From Gammaproteobacteria bacterium (GTDB lineage Bacteria > Pseudomonadota > Gammaproteobacteria > Steroidobacterales > Woeseiaceae): DNA of 64,000 nucleotides. Within the stretch, counting starts at the first letter, position 1, and every line of letters begins with the position of its first letter. The stretch spans positions 40,570-104,569 of the forward strand of contig JAHZJK010000019.1 in assembly GCA_022600955.1 (NCBI GenBank), given 5' to 3'. Of this stretch, positions 8,400 through 17,699 are shown piece after piece. A program made the translations under genes and the position numbers. Below the pieces are notes generated by a model, which was not told the origin of the DNA, ran no database searches, and saw only the letters and a list, made by a program, of their open reading frames with translations.

Positions 8400-9257
8400 A
8401 TGACGAAACTTAATAGAATTCTGCTGCTGACGCTATCGACACTGTATCTGCAGGCAAGCGTTGCCCAGGAGGTTGATCTGGCGGGTTTGTTCTCACAACC
8501 CGGAAGTTCGTTGCTTGTCGCACAGGCTGACGACGTCGCCTGCACCATGCAGTACGACCCGGTGTGTGGTGTTGACGGTCAGACGTATAGCAACGCATGC
8601 GTTGCCGGTGCCAACGGTATAGAAGTCGCAGCGGAAGGCGTCTGTGCGGAAGAAGAGGACGCCGGCTGCCCGGAGACATTTGATCCGGTCTGTGGCGACG
8701 ACGGAAACACCTACATTAATGAGTGTTTCGCCGCCAAGTCGGACGTGGAGATTGCGGGCCTGGGGGCTTGTACCGTCAACGGCTGCCCGAGTTACGAGGA
8801 GCCCGTATGTGGCATGAACGGGCGGACCTTTATCAATCGTTGTGAAGCGGATGCCGAGCGCATTCTCGTGCAGCGCAAGGGGACTTGCGATGTCGATAAC
8901 TGTCCTGAAGTATTTGCACCCGTGTGCGGCGAGGATGGAGAGACGTACGGCAACGCCTGCCTGGGCGAAAAAGCCGGCGTCAAGAACTTCACGGAAGGAA
9001 TGTGCAACGTCCGGTCCTGCCCGCGATTGTTTATTCCGGTTTGCGGAATAGACGGCATGACGTATGGCAACGCCTGCTTCGCAGAGCGCCGCGGCGTTTC
9101 GATCGAGTACGCGGGAGTGTGCGAGAGTCTCGGTGAAAACTGCCCGCGCGATTATCTGCCGGTTTGCGGCATGGACAGCATTACCTATGATAATGAGTGC
9201 CAGCTGGATAACGCGGGGACGCAGAAAGCTTACGCGGGCGCCTGTATCGGCGATTGA
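8400..9257 (+). CDS. Secreted protein with six Kazal-type domains (predicted serine protease inhibitor)
   Basis: A 285-residue protein with a signal peptide (1-22) and a short linker, followed by six tandem Kazal-like modules at about residues 48-82, 90-124, 129-163, 168-202, 207-241 and 248-282. Each has the core C-x5-6-PVCG-x-(D/N)-x3-(T/F)-(Y/F)-x-N-x-C and closes with a Cys after a Gly-x pair, so each would form compact disulfides in the periplasm or outside. Kazal domains are mostly known from animals as inhibitors of serine proteases; bacterial multi-Kazal proteins exist but are poorly studied. The P1-region residues differ between modules, suggesting different target specificities. It lies 31 bp after yibQ and its stop abuts that of the convergent ATPase gene. 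Confidence 0.88.
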   Translation: MTKLNRILLLTLSTLYLQASVAQEVDLAGLFSQPGSSLLVAQADDVACTMQYDPVCGVDGQTYSNACVAGANGIEVAAEGVCAEEEDAGCPETFDPVCGDDGNTYINECFAAKSDVEIAGLGACTVNGCPSYEEPVCGMNGRTFINRCEADAERILVQRKGTCDVDNCPEVFAPVCGEDGETYGNACLGEKAGVKNFTEGMCNVRSCPRLFIPVCGIDGMTYGNACFAERRGVSIEYAGVCESLGENCPRDYLPVCGMDSITYDNECQLDNAGTQKAYAGACIGD

Positions 9258-11651
9258 TTACCAGGCCGGCTGCAAGCGACCTTTTTCGCCAACGCTGTAG
9301 GGTAGCCACACCAGGCCAGTAACCGCGACGTGTATGTCGGTACTCTTGGCGCGAACGACAACCTCGCTGAGCTCCTCGTTCTGCGCGTCGAAGGACGTAT
9401 CCAGGTCGGCCACCTCTTTTTCCAGCGCCACATTTATCGCCTCGATTTCGGACTTCACTTTTGCCGCTGTTTGCTCGGCGCGCGCGACATCCGCAGCTTC
9501 CTTGCGGGCGCCGCCGGCAGACTTGATCGCGGTTCCCATACGTGTCGCCGAGCTGCTTGAAATTTTCTTGCGCCCCAGCACTGCGCCCAGAATCGCAGTG
9601 CCGAAAGAGATCGCTGTGTCGAGTTTCTTTTTCGTCGATTGCTGCTTCTGAACTTCAATAGCTTGTTCCGCGCGCATCAGGCGATTTTCAAGCGTCGTAA
9701 CCTTGCTGGCGTAGCGTTTGCGGATCTTGGCAATGGCGAGGTCACGTTTCTCGCTGGCACTATCTTGCAGGCGGGCGCGAAATTCGCCCTCGGTTTCATT
9801 GGCGCCGGACGTGAGCTTGAAGCGGTCGCTTCGATACAGCGTAACGCGCTCATTTTGCCGCAACCAGCGCTTGTAGTTCTTGGCGCCGGCAGTATAAGCC
9901 TTAGCATTCTGTGCGGCTGCCGGGCAGTCGGCATAGCTGGCATCGGGGTCCGCATCCTGCATCAGGTCATCAATGCTGATGTCGAGCGGCTCGGCGTTAT
10001 CCCAGTCGATGGCAACGGGACCGTCTTCAAACTCCACGGAATGCACAACACTGCGCTCATCTTCAATCTTGTAACGCGCGTTCGAGAAGACAACATCACC
10101 GCCGGCGATGAGACGTGGATGATAAACAAGTTCATCTCCGGAACCGGGTACAAAATACTGTTCAATTTCAGGCCGCAGGGTCGGTGCCATCGCTTTCGCT
10201 TTGCGCCTCGGCTTGGACACAGCTCGTGCGGCTGCGGCGACCTTCCCCTTAGCTTTGGACATTAATGAGCGTATGTGATCACGCGTTAACGGTCCTGCCA
10301 GATAGGACATGACCCAGCGCGTATTGAACACCACGGCTTCGTCTTCGTGCACGTTGTGTAACAGGAAGCGACGCTTGCCCAGGCCGGCGATAGTGCGTTC
10401 CATTGCCTGCTTGTCAAAGTTGCCGTCGCTTGCACCTTCGAGGCCCTCCATCACACGCGCTTTGTCACGCTCGGTTTGCATGCGGCCGATGAACCAGGTT
10501 CCCGTGTTCGACAGCCCCTTGTAGTCGAGGTCAACCGGATTCTGTGTAGACAACACGAGACCGAGTCCGTACGCGCGCGCCTGCTTAAGCAATGTGAGAA
10601 ACAGCTTTTTTGACGGCGGGTTTGCGACTGGCGGCATGTAGCCAAAAATTTCGTCCATGTACAGAATGGCGCGCAGGCTGGAGGTGCCGGGCTGCGCTCG
10701 CATCCAGGCGATCAGCTCGTTGAGCAACATAGAGACAAAGAACATGCGCTGTGCTTCGTCGAGATGTGCGATCGACATGACTGAAATACGCGGCTTGCCT
10801 TCGTCGGTATAGAGCAGGCTCTTTGCATCCAGCGGCGTACCCTGCATCCAGGCCTCAAAGCCGGGTGCGGCGAGCAGGTTGTTGAGTCGCATCGCCAGCG
10901 CGAAACGGTCTTTGTCCGGGAAGAATGAATCCAGGCTCATGACGCCAACCTTGCTGATCGGCGGGTTCTGAATTTCTCCGATCAGGCTGGGCACATCGAG
11001 ATCACGGCCCTCCCTCCAGGCATTGTCGAGCAGCTTCGATATGAGAATGTGCTCGCGGCTTGCAACAGGGTCAGCATCGATGTCGAGCAGCGTGAGAATG
11101 CCGGTTGCCGTGGCCTGTACGCGCTCGCGGTAGAGATCGATGTCGTCGATCAGTGCCGGATCGGGCGCCTTGAATGACTGCAACACAGACACGGGCAAGC
11201 CGGAGTTGCTGCCCGGCGTATAGATCGCCATATCGACATTTTTACGCAGCTGGGCGATGCGCTTGCCTGTCTGCCCCCACTGGGCGAGGCCTTTCTTCCA
11301 CAAGGCCGCCTGGCCGGTCGCGAACTCGTCCGGCGTCTGACCTTTGTCACTTGCCGTCCGTGTATTGATCCACGGTTTGAAATCCTCCGGCTTGAGTTTC
11401 GGAAAAGTCAGCAGCAGGTTCCCCATGTCACCTTTCGGATCAATGGCGATGACAGGAATATGATCGAGTGCGGCCTCCTCAAGGAGGCCAACGCCCAGGC
11501 CCGTCTTGCCGGAGCCTGTCATGCCGATGATCACCGCATGCGTCGTTAAATCCTTGGAGTCATACAAGACCAGCTCTTCGGTGAGCTTTTGTGAATCCAT
11601 GTCGTAGCGTTTGCCGACATAGAACGAGCCGAGTTTCTCAAAGTCATGCAT
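9258..11651 (-). CDS. HerA/FtsK-type ATPase with C-terminal coiled coil, function unknown
   Basis: A 797-residue P-loop protein. Walker A is GMTGSGKT (43-50), preceded by a HAVIIG strand; IDPKGDMGNLL follows as in HerA/VirB4-like ATPases. Walker B is YMDEIFG near residue 332, and a sensor-like STQNPVDLDY follows. A basic linker (about 460-485, rich in Lys/Arg/Ala) leads to a C-terminal half with a long Glu/Lys/Ala coiled coil (about 625-770). Related ATPases translocate DNA or protein through hexameric rings. No NurA nuclease or other obvious partner is adjacent. It starts 15 bp after an AbgT transporter gene, so the two may be co-transcribed. The specific role is unknown. Confidence 0.75.
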   Translation of the reverse strand: MHDFEKLGSFYVGKRYDMDSQKLTEELVLYDSKDLTTHAVIIGMTGSGKTGLGVGLLEEAALDHIPVIAIDPKGDMGNLLLTFPKLKPEDFKPWINTRTASDKGQTPDEFATGQAALWKKGLAQWGQTGKRIAQLRKNVDMAIYTPGSNSGLPVSVLQSFKAPDPALIDDIDLYRERVQATATGILTLLDIDADPVASREHILISKLLDNAWREGRDLDVPSLIGEIQNPPISKVGVMSLDSFFPDKDRFALAMRLNNLLAAPGFEAWMQGTPLDAKSLLYTDEGKPRISVMSIAHLDEAQRMFFVSMLLNELIAWMRAQPGTSSLRAILYMDEIFGYMPPVANPPSKKLFLTLLKQARAYGLGLVLSTQNPVDLDYKGLSNTGTWFIGRMQTERDKARVMEGLEGASDGNFDKQAMERTIAGLGKRRFLLHNVHEDEAVVFNTRWVMSYLAGPLTRDHIRSLMSKAKGKVAAAARAVSKPRRKAKAMAPTLRPEIEQYFVPGSGDELVYHPRLIAGGDVVFSNARYKIEDERSVVHSVEFEDGPVAIDWDNAEPLDISIDDLMQDADPDASYADCPAAAQNAKAYTAGAKNYKRWLRQNERVTLYRSDRFKLTSGANETEGEFRARLQDSASEKRDLAIAKIRKRYASKVTTLENRLMRAEQAIEVQKQQSTKKKLDTAISFGTAILGAVLGRKKISSSSATRMGTAIKSAGGARKEAADVARAEQTAAKVKSEIEAINVALEKEVADLDTSFDAQNEELSEVVVRAKSTDIHVAVTGLVWLPYSVGEKGRLQPAW

Positions 11652-11666
11652 GTTCCGGGCGGTGCT

Positions 11667-13202
11667 TTATGGGTACGTATAGCTGGACTGGATGCCCAGC
11701 GGTAAACCGATTGCAAAATATATCAGCAGGAAGATAGTCCACAGGACCAGGAAGGACATTGAATACGGCAGCATCATTGCTGTCAGCGTTCCAATGCCTG
11801 TGCTCTTCACGTAGCGCTGGCAATAAACCACGACCAGCGGGAAGTACGGCATCAGTGGCGTAATGATATTGGTACTCGAATCGCCGACACGATAAGCCGC
11901 TTGCGTCAGGTCGGGAGAGATTCCCAGCGTCATCAGCATGGGCACAAAAATCGGTGCCAGCAGGCCCCACTTGCCCGAGGCAGAACCGACGAAAATATTC
12001 ACGAACGCGGTCAGAATAACGATGCCGACAATGGTTACGGCTGCGGGCAACGCCATTGCCTGCAGAAATGCAGCGCCTTGCAGCGCGAGTAACACGCCCA
12101 GGTTTGACTGGCCGAATGCATAAACAAACTGCGCGATGAAAAACATAATGACAAGGTAGTACGCCATGCTGTGCATGGATTTCGTCATGCCGACGATGAT
12201 GTCCTTGGAGCTGCTGACCGTGCCAGCGACCACACCGTAGACAACCCCCGGAAGCAGAAACAGGAAGAAGATCAGCGACACGATAGAGCGCATTAGCGGC
12301 GCCTGAAAACTAGAGATATCTCCGCTCGCATCCCGCCAGGGCGAGCCGGCTGGCAGCGACGTCGCAATCAAGGCGACGACACCAAGCAACATCGCGATCG
12401 TGGCCCAGCGCAAACCTTTGCGCTGCTGGTCTTCAAGGTCGTGCATTTCCGGCAGGTCTTCTGCATCGCCATCGATGACCTCGCCTTGCAGGCGCGGCTC
12501 GACAATCCGGTCCGTAATGAACCAGCCGATGGAAATAATGAGTAGCGATGAAGCCGTCGTGAAGAAATAGTTATTCAGCGGGTTCAATGTGACTTCAGGA
12601 TCGAGGATTTGCGCGCCAGCCTGCGTCAGCCCCTGCAACAGCGGGTCGATCGACGACGGTACGAAGCTGGCGGAAAAGCCACCGGACACACCGGCGAAAG
12701 CAGCGGCGATGCCTGCGAGCGGGTGTCGTCCTGCAGCGTAGAAAATGACGCCGCCAAGCGGGATAACCAGTACGTAGCCCGCGTCCGCGGCCGTGTGGCT
12801 CACGATACCGACAGCGACCACCATCGGCGTCAGCATTTTTTCCGGAGTGACATTCAGCAACGCTCTCAGTCCCGAATTAATAAACCCGGTGTGCTCTGCG
12901 ACGCCGATGCCGAGCATCGCTACCAGCACCACGCCGACCGGGTGAAAGTGCGAGAAGTTTGTAACCATGACCGACAGGAACTCGGTGAGCGCCGGGCCGG
13001 ACAACAGGTTCTTGATTACAAGCGCTTCGCTCGTGCGCGGATCAATGACGTTGAAGGACACGTACGACAAGAGCCACGACAGCACCCAGACGACAAACAA
13101 CAAGCCAATAAAGAGTACAGCCGGATCCGGCAGCTTGTTGCCGACGCGCTCTACTGTGCCGAGAAAGCCGCCACTTGAGGCGGGTTGGTTATTTGCAGAC
13201 AT
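11667..13202 (-). CDS. AbgT family transporter
   Basis: A 511-residue polytopic inner-membrane protein of the AbgT family (p-aminobenzoyl-glutamate importer and antimetabolite exporter family). The N-terminus VERVGNKLPDPAVLFI is the family hallmark. Later motifs GSASGKWGLLAPIFVPM, GDSSTNIITPLMPYFPLVV and about 11 hydrophobic segments agree. Substrate direction cannot be settled: E. coli AbgT imports p-aminobenzoyl-glutamate, while other members export sulfonamides. It lies downstream of the M2 peptidase gene, separated by a terminator, so it should have its own promoter in 13203-13319. Confidence 0.88.
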   Translation of the reverse strand: MSANNQPASSGGFLGTVERVGNKLPDPAVLFIGLLFVVWVLSWLLSYVSFNVIDPRTSEALVIKNLLSGPALTEFLSVMVTNFSHFHPVGVVLVAMLGIGVAEHTGFINSGLRALLNVTPEKMLTPMVVAVGIVSHTAADAGYVLVIPLGGVIFYAAGRHPLAGIAAAFAGVSGGFSASFVPSSIDPLLQGLTQAGAQILDPEVTLNPLNNYFFTTASSLLIISIGWFITDRIVEPRLQGEVIDGDAEDLPEMHDLEDQQRKGLRWATIAMLLGVVALIATSLPAGSPWRDASGDISSFQAPLMRSIVSLIFFLFLLPGVVYGVVAGTVSSSKDIIVGMTKSMHSMAYYLVIMFFIAQFVYAFGQSNLGVLLALQGAAFLQAMALPAAVTIVGIVILTAFVNIFVGSASGKWGLLAPIFVPMLMTLGISPDLTQAAYRVGDSSTNIITPLMPYFPLVVVYCQRYVKSTGIGTLTAMMLPYSMSFLVLWTIFLLIYFAIGLPLGIQSSYTYP

Positions 13203-13320
13203 GGGAGACCCCTGTTCTTGTTATGCAGGTGATTCTACTCGATTATCCGACTGATTTAAGCAATGAGATCCAGCGCGCTGCAACGGACGGGATCTTCAGA
13301 CCTGCTCAGAACGCACGCCG

Positions 13321-13368
13321 CAAAGTAAAGCCGGCCTCTCGACAGCCGAAGCTGCCGAGAGACCGGCC
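13321..13368 (-). terminator. Rho-independent terminator of the M2 peptidase gene
   Basis: On the minus strand a long stem (arms at 13356-13368 and 13330-13341, one mismatch) encloses an inner CAGC/GCTG stem capped by a TTCG tetraloop. It is followed by TTTACTTTG. It begins 10 bp after the peptidase stop codon. Confidence 0.85.
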
Positions 13369-13378
13369 AAAACACGTC

Positions 13379-15196
13379 CTACCAGCCGCAGCTGCGACCG
13401 GCGTTCTGTTCTTTGAGGTATCCCATGAGCGGCTGGAAGTAGTCGATGATGGCGGTTGCATCCATCTCGCGCGTTCCCGTGAGCTTTTCGAGGGCGTCCT
13501 GCCACGGTTCACTCTGACCAGACGCCATCATTGCGTAAAACTTGTCACCGGCCTCCTTGCTGCCGTAGACCGAGCAGCTGGCGAGATCACCCTCATGACC
13601 TGCGATTTCGCAGAGCGAGCGCTGAAACTGAAACTGCAGTATGCGTGCGAGGAAATAGCGTGTGTAGGAAACATTGCCAGGAATGTGGTACTTGGAGCCT
13701 GGGTCGAAGTCGGCTTCGCTGCGCTCAACGGCGGGCGCGATTCCCTGGTACTTCAGACGCATGTCCCACCACGACTTGTTGTAGTCCTCTGGTGAGATTG
13801 CACCGGAGAATACACCCCAGCGCCATTCATCGATGAGCTTGCCGAACGGCAGGAATGCGATCTTGTCCAGCGCCATCTGCATTTGCCGATTAATCACAGC
13901 CTTCTCACTTTCTTCGGCTGAGCTCACCAGGCCAACCTCTTTGAGATACTGTGGTGTCATCGACAGGGTCACGGTGTCACCAATGGCCTCGTGGAAACCC
14001 GAGTGTGCGCTACCCTGAAACAGCGGCTCCTGGTCCTTGTAGGCGCCCTGGTAGTAGTTGTGACCCAGCTCGTGATAAATCACGCGCAGCTCGTCATACG
14101 TCTGCTTGATACACATTTTGATACGCAGGTCGTTACCGCCATCGAGGCCCCAGGCACTTGCGTGGCATACCACGTCGCGGTCTTGCGGCGCGACGAACTG
14201 CGATCGCTCCCAGAATGTATCGGGCAGGCGAGGCATTCCCATCGAGACGTAGAAATTCTCGGCTGAGCGCGTCATTTCCTGCGGTGAGTAGTCCTTGGTC
14301 TTAAGTGTGCTGTCGACGTCGATATCGCCAACACCCGGGTACGGCTCCATGATGTCGTAGATAAAGCCCCACTCCTGCGCCCACATATTGCCGAGCAGGT
14401 GTGCCGGAATCGGCCCGTCAAGCGGCACCTTGTCTTCGCCGTAATGTTCACTCAGCTTGCCGCGTACGGCACAGTGAAGTTCCTCATACAGCGGTTTAAC
14501 CTGATCCCATAACTTCGTTGCTTCGGTTTCGAATTCTGCCGGACTCATGTCAAACCCGGCGCGCCACATCTCACCGAGGTCTGTGTAACCAAGTTCGGCG
14601 GCGCCCTCGTTTGCCAGTTCGACGTAGCGCTCGTATTTTTCGCGCATTGGCGGCGCGATCGTACGCCAGCCGGTCCAGTACTCGAGCAACTCATCGTAGT
14701 CCTTGCTCGTTTGCATCAGCCCCTCGAGTTCGGAGCCCGTCAGGCAGTCATCGTCATTGCGACAGTACTTTCCGGCGCCGTACATTCCACCGAGATCAGT
14801 GGCGATCGAAGTTAGTTCTTTGCGCTTGTCAGCGTCGTTCGGCGTCGGCAGCGAGGTGCCGAGCTTTAGCAGGTCGATGGCGCGCTGAGTCTTCGCATCC
14901 AGCTGCTGCCCGTCATACTTGAGCGCCTGTTGCACCATGCCACCGTGCCATTTCGCGTACTTCTCGCTTGCAGCAGATGCAATGATCGCTGTGTCGCCCG
15001 TAATGTAAGTTGATCGGACCCAATTCGCAGCACCGACCTCCTTGCCAAGTTCCTTGAGCTCGGCGTTGGCACGGTCGATAAACTCTTGGGCGGTCTCAGC
15101 GGGCGCGGCTGAAATTTCTTCTTCAGCAGTTTTCTGGGCACAACCCGAAAGGATCAGCGCGATGCTAACAACAGCGTAAGTAATATGTCTCTTCAT
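13379..15196 (-). CDS. Peptidyl-dipeptidase, M2 (angiotensin-converting enzyme) family, lipoprotein
   Basis: A 605-residue zinc dipeptidyl carboxypeptidase. The signal peptide ends in a lipobox (LSGC, Cys19), so the enzyme is probably anchored in the envelope. The zinc site is HELGH at about residue 375, with the third ligand Glu in the downstream GFHEAIGDT motif. KMCIKQTYDEL and WDMRLKYQG also match M2 peptidases. It would release dipeptides from the C-terminus of oligopeptides outside the inner membrane. The next upstream gene encodes a POT di/tripeptide importer on the same strand, a sensible pairing for peptide scavenging. Confidence 0.93.
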   Translation of the reverse strand: MKRHITYAVVSIALILSGCAQKTAEEEISAAPAETAQEFIDRANAELKELGKEVGAANWVRSTYITGDTAIIASAASEKYAKWHGGMVQQALKYDGQQLDAKTQRAIDLLKLGTSLPTPNDADKRKELTSIATDLGGMYGAGKYCRNDDDCLTGSELEGLMQTSKDYDELLEYWTGWRTIAPPMREKYERYVELANEGAAELGYTDLGEMWRAGFDMSPAEFETEATKLWDQVKPLYEELHCAVRGKLSEHYGEDKVPLDGPIPAHLLGNMWAQEWGFIYDIMEPYPGVGDIDVDSTLKTKDYSPQEMTRSAENFYVSMGMPRLPDTFWERSQFVAPQDRDVVCHASAWGLDGGNDLRIKMCIKQTYDELRVIYHELGHNYYQGAYKDQEPLFQGSAHSGFHEAIGDTVTLSMTPQYLKEVGLVSSAEESEKAVINRQMQMALDKIAFLPFGKLIDEWRWGVFSGAISPEDYNKSWWDMRLKYQGIAPAVERSEADFDPGSKYHIPGNVSYTRYFLARILQFQFQRSLCEIAGHEGDLASCSVYGSKEAGDKFYAMMASGQSEPWQDALEKLTGTREMDATAIIDYFQPLMGYLKEQNAGRSCGW

Positions 15197-15275
15197 TTTC
15201 TGTTCCGTATTACGAACGCGGCAGCAAACAAATCGCCGCGGAAGTTAAAAGAGTATGTCAATCGCGTGGCGACAG

Positions 15276-16799
15276 TCACTCGGAAGTTTTCGCGGCCTGC
15301 ACCTCGGCTTCCCATTTCTTTGTTGCCAGGCCCACCAGCAACAAGATTACGCCGAGCACGACGCTGACCTTAACGATCTGCAAGTACAGACCTGGCATTT
15401 CAGCGACATTCTCGGGGTCAAAGTTGCCCGCAAAAATGCCCGCAATTATGTTACCGATCGAGTATGTCAGGACGAATACGCCCATCATCTGCCCGATGAA
15501 GCGCTTCGGCGACAGCTTGCTGACCGCACTGAGCGCAACCGGGCTCAGTACCAGTTCGCCAACGGTGTGCACGAAGTAGGTCATAACCAGCCAGTACGGT
15601 GCGGCCTTCATACCAGACGCCGCAATGTGCGCGGCGAAGAACATGATGATGAAGCCGCTGGCCATAATAATCAGACCCACGGCACACTTAACGCCGTATG
15701 CAGGTGAAACCATGCGCTTGCCCAGCCAGACCCAGAATGCGGCGAAAAACGGCGAGAGCAGAATGATGAACGTGGAGTTCGCGTTCTGGAGCCAGGTCGT
15801 TGGAATCTGGAATGTTCCGATCATCCGATCCGTGTAGTCACGCCCGAACAGGTTCATCGACGAGCCAGCCTGCTCAAAGCCGGACCAGAATACGGCCGAT
15901 GCGATGCACACGACCAGCAGTGCCCACATGCCTTTTTTCTCGATCGCACTGAGCTTGCCCAGAAAAAATATCCCGGCGAAGTAAATAAAGAAGAACAATA
16001 CGAACAGCACGGCCGTGTAACGAGCGATGACAACCGCGTCTATCGTGAACGTCCGGGAAATCAGCAGGCCGGCGAGTATCGCAAGCGTGACGAGGAAGCC
16101 GGCGATGACCATCCAGGCCGCACGAGCGCCTGAGGGAGTTAGTGGCTGCGCCGGAGCGGCCCCTTCGCCTTTCAGGTTACCTACCGTCATTCGAAACTGG
16201 ATGAGACCGATGGCCATGCCGATCGCGGCGGCGCCAAAGGCCCAGTGCCAACCGACGTTCTCTGCGAGATACCCGCATACGGTATAGCCAATAACAGAAC
16301 CGATGTTGATACCCATGTAATAAAGCGCGTAACCACTATCGCGGCGCACATCGCTGGCCGAGTAGAGCTGGCCGACGAGCGCGCCGATGTTGGGTTTAAG
16401 CAGTCCGGTACCCAGGACAACGAGTATCATGCCGATGAAAAAAGTACTGTCATTCGGGATGGCCAGCACGATGTGGCCGCACATAATGATGACACCGCCG
16501 TACCAGACCGTGCGCTGACTTCCGATCAGCCGGTCCGCGATCCAGCCACCAGGAAGCCCCATGAAATAGACGAATGCCGTATACAGTGCATAGATTGATG
16601 TCGCGGTTACGACGGTGAGCTCCAGGCCACCGGACATCATCGCTTCGGTCATGAACAGGACCAGAAGGCCGCGCATGCCGTAGTAACTCATGCGCTCCCA
16701 CATTTCGGTGAAGAAAAGCGTTCTCAGGCCTTTTGGGTGGCCGAAGAAGGAGTCGTCATAGTTTGGGCCGCGCTCGAGCGCGTCGGTTGGTTGGTTCAT
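15276..16799 (-). CDS. Proton-dependent di/tripeptide transporter, POT/PTR2 family
   Basis: A 507-residue major-facilitator-type importer with about 14 membrane segments. The POT signature E-x-x-E-R appears as EMWERMSYYG (residues 32-41), and the second PTR motif is present as the YYMGINIGSVIGY stretch. Conserved GTGLLKPNIG also fits. It uses the proton gradient to take up di- and tripeptides. Transcribed just upstream (79 bp) of the M2 dipeptidase gene. A 153-bp gap with an inverted repeat precedes it. Confidence 0.93.
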   Translation of the reverse strand: MNQPTDALERGPNYDDSFFGHPKGLRTLFFTEMWERMSYYGMRGLLVLFMTEAMMSGGLELTVVTATSIYALYTAFVYFMGLPGGWIADRLIGSQRTVWYGGVIIMCGHIVLAIPNDSTFFIGMILVVLGTGLLKPNIGALVGQLYSASDVRRDSGYALYYMGINIGSVIGYTVCGYLAENVGWHWAFGAAAIGMAIGLIQFRMTVGNLKGEGAAPAQPLTPSGARAAWMVIAGFLVTLAILAGLLISRTFTIDAVVIARYTAVLFVLFFFIYFAGIFFLGKLSAIEKKGMWALLVVCIASAVFWSGFEQAGSSMNLFGRDYTDRMIGTFQIPTTWLQNANSTFIILLSPFFAAFWVWLGKRMVSPAYGVKCAVGLIIMASGFIIMFFAAHIAASGMKAAPYWLVMTYFVHTVGELVLSPVALSAVSKLSPKRFIGQMMGVFVLTYSIGNIIAGIFAGNFDPENVAEMPGLYLQIVKVSVVLGVILLLVGLATKKWEAEVQAAKTSE

Positions 16800-16912
16800 A
16801 CGGTGTCCCGATATTTCTTGTTAGCGTCTATTCCGCGCTTGTGACTACATGGCGGCTGAGTTGTAGCTTTCCCCTGGCTGACGCGATGCGCAGCTCAATT
16901 CTACTTTTTCGC

Positions 16913-16945
16913 GGGCAATAGTTACATTTAACACTATTTTTGCCC
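16913..16945. repeat. Imperfect inverted repeat upstream of the POT transporter gene
   Basis: GGGCAATAGT is mirrored by ACTATTTTTGCCC with a three-base bulge. No T-run follows on either strand, so it is not a standard terminator. It lies between tatC and the POT gene and could be an operator or an mRNA hairpin. Confidence 0.35.
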
Positions 16946-16952
16946 TGTAAGG

Positions 16953-17699
16953 CTACTTGACCGCCTTGGGCTTGAAGAGTTTCGACATAATGATGCCAAG
17001 CTCATAGAGCAGATATACCGGTATCGCGAGAACAGTTTGCGAAATGACATCCGGCGGCGTCAGCAACATGCCGACAACAAAAGCTCCCAGGAACACATAC
17101 GGGCGCGCTTTGCCCAATTTCTCAGGTGTGGTCAGGCCGGTCCAGACGGTCAACACCGTGGCGATTGGTGTTTCGAAAGCCAGGCCGAAAACAAGCACGA
17201 TCATCATCACGAACGAAATGTACTCCGCGATATCCGGCTTCCAGTCGACGATCGGCGACGCGAATGACGCGATAAAGCCAAAAATCAGCGGCAGGACCAC
17301 GTAATACGCGAATGACAGGCCGGCAAAGAACAGCACGATACTGGAGACAATCAACGGCACCGCAAAGCGCTTTTCCTTTCGATAGAGACCTGGCGCAACA
17401 AAAGCCCAAAGCTGCAGCAATGTTAGCGGCATCGTAATGAACAACGCGGCATAAAACGCGAGCGACACCTGCGCCGTCAGTGGCGAGGCCGGCTTGATGG
17501 CCTGTATCTCGCCGCCATCGAGGAATCGCGTCAGGGGGTCCGCGAGGTATTCGAGAAGTTGACCGGAGAACGGGATAACCAGCAGGAAGACCAGAAAAAG
17601 TGCCCCGACAACAATGAATAGCCGGCGACGCAGCTCCGTCAGGTGAGACATCAATGTCCCTTCCGCGAGATCCTCCGTCGATTCATCGGCTGTGCTCAT
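16953..17699 (-). CDS. tatC: Sec-independent protein translocase subunit TatC
   Basis: A 248-residue inner-membrane receptor of the twin-arginine pathway with six membrane segments. The N-terminal MSHLTELRRRL motif binds the signal peptide; FYAALFITMPLTLLQLWAFVAPGLYRKEKR and the FGLAFETP loop with conserved Glu are typical. It overlaps tatB by 4 bp (ATGA). Tat substrates in this window are plausible: the FAD oxidase, the TRAP binding protein and IorB all carry RR signals. Confidence 0.97.
   Translation of the reverse strand: MSTADESTEDLAEGTLMSHLTELRRRLFIVVGALFLVFLLVIPFSGQLLEYLADPLTRFLDGGEIQAIKPASPLTAQVSLAFYAALFITMPLTLLQLWAFVAPGLYRKEKRFAVPLIVSSIVLFFAGLSFAYYVVLPLIFGFIASFASPIVDWKPDIAEYISFVMMIVLVFGLAFETPIATVLTVWTGLTTPEKLGKARPYVFLGAFVVGMLLTPPDVISQTVLAIPVYLLYELGIIMSKLFKPKAVK

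Noticed and set aside
8550..9245. Regularly spaced similar DNA segments suggesting a repeat array
   Set aside because: They are the codons of six Kazal modules, diverged at DNA level; not a CRISPR or satellite array.
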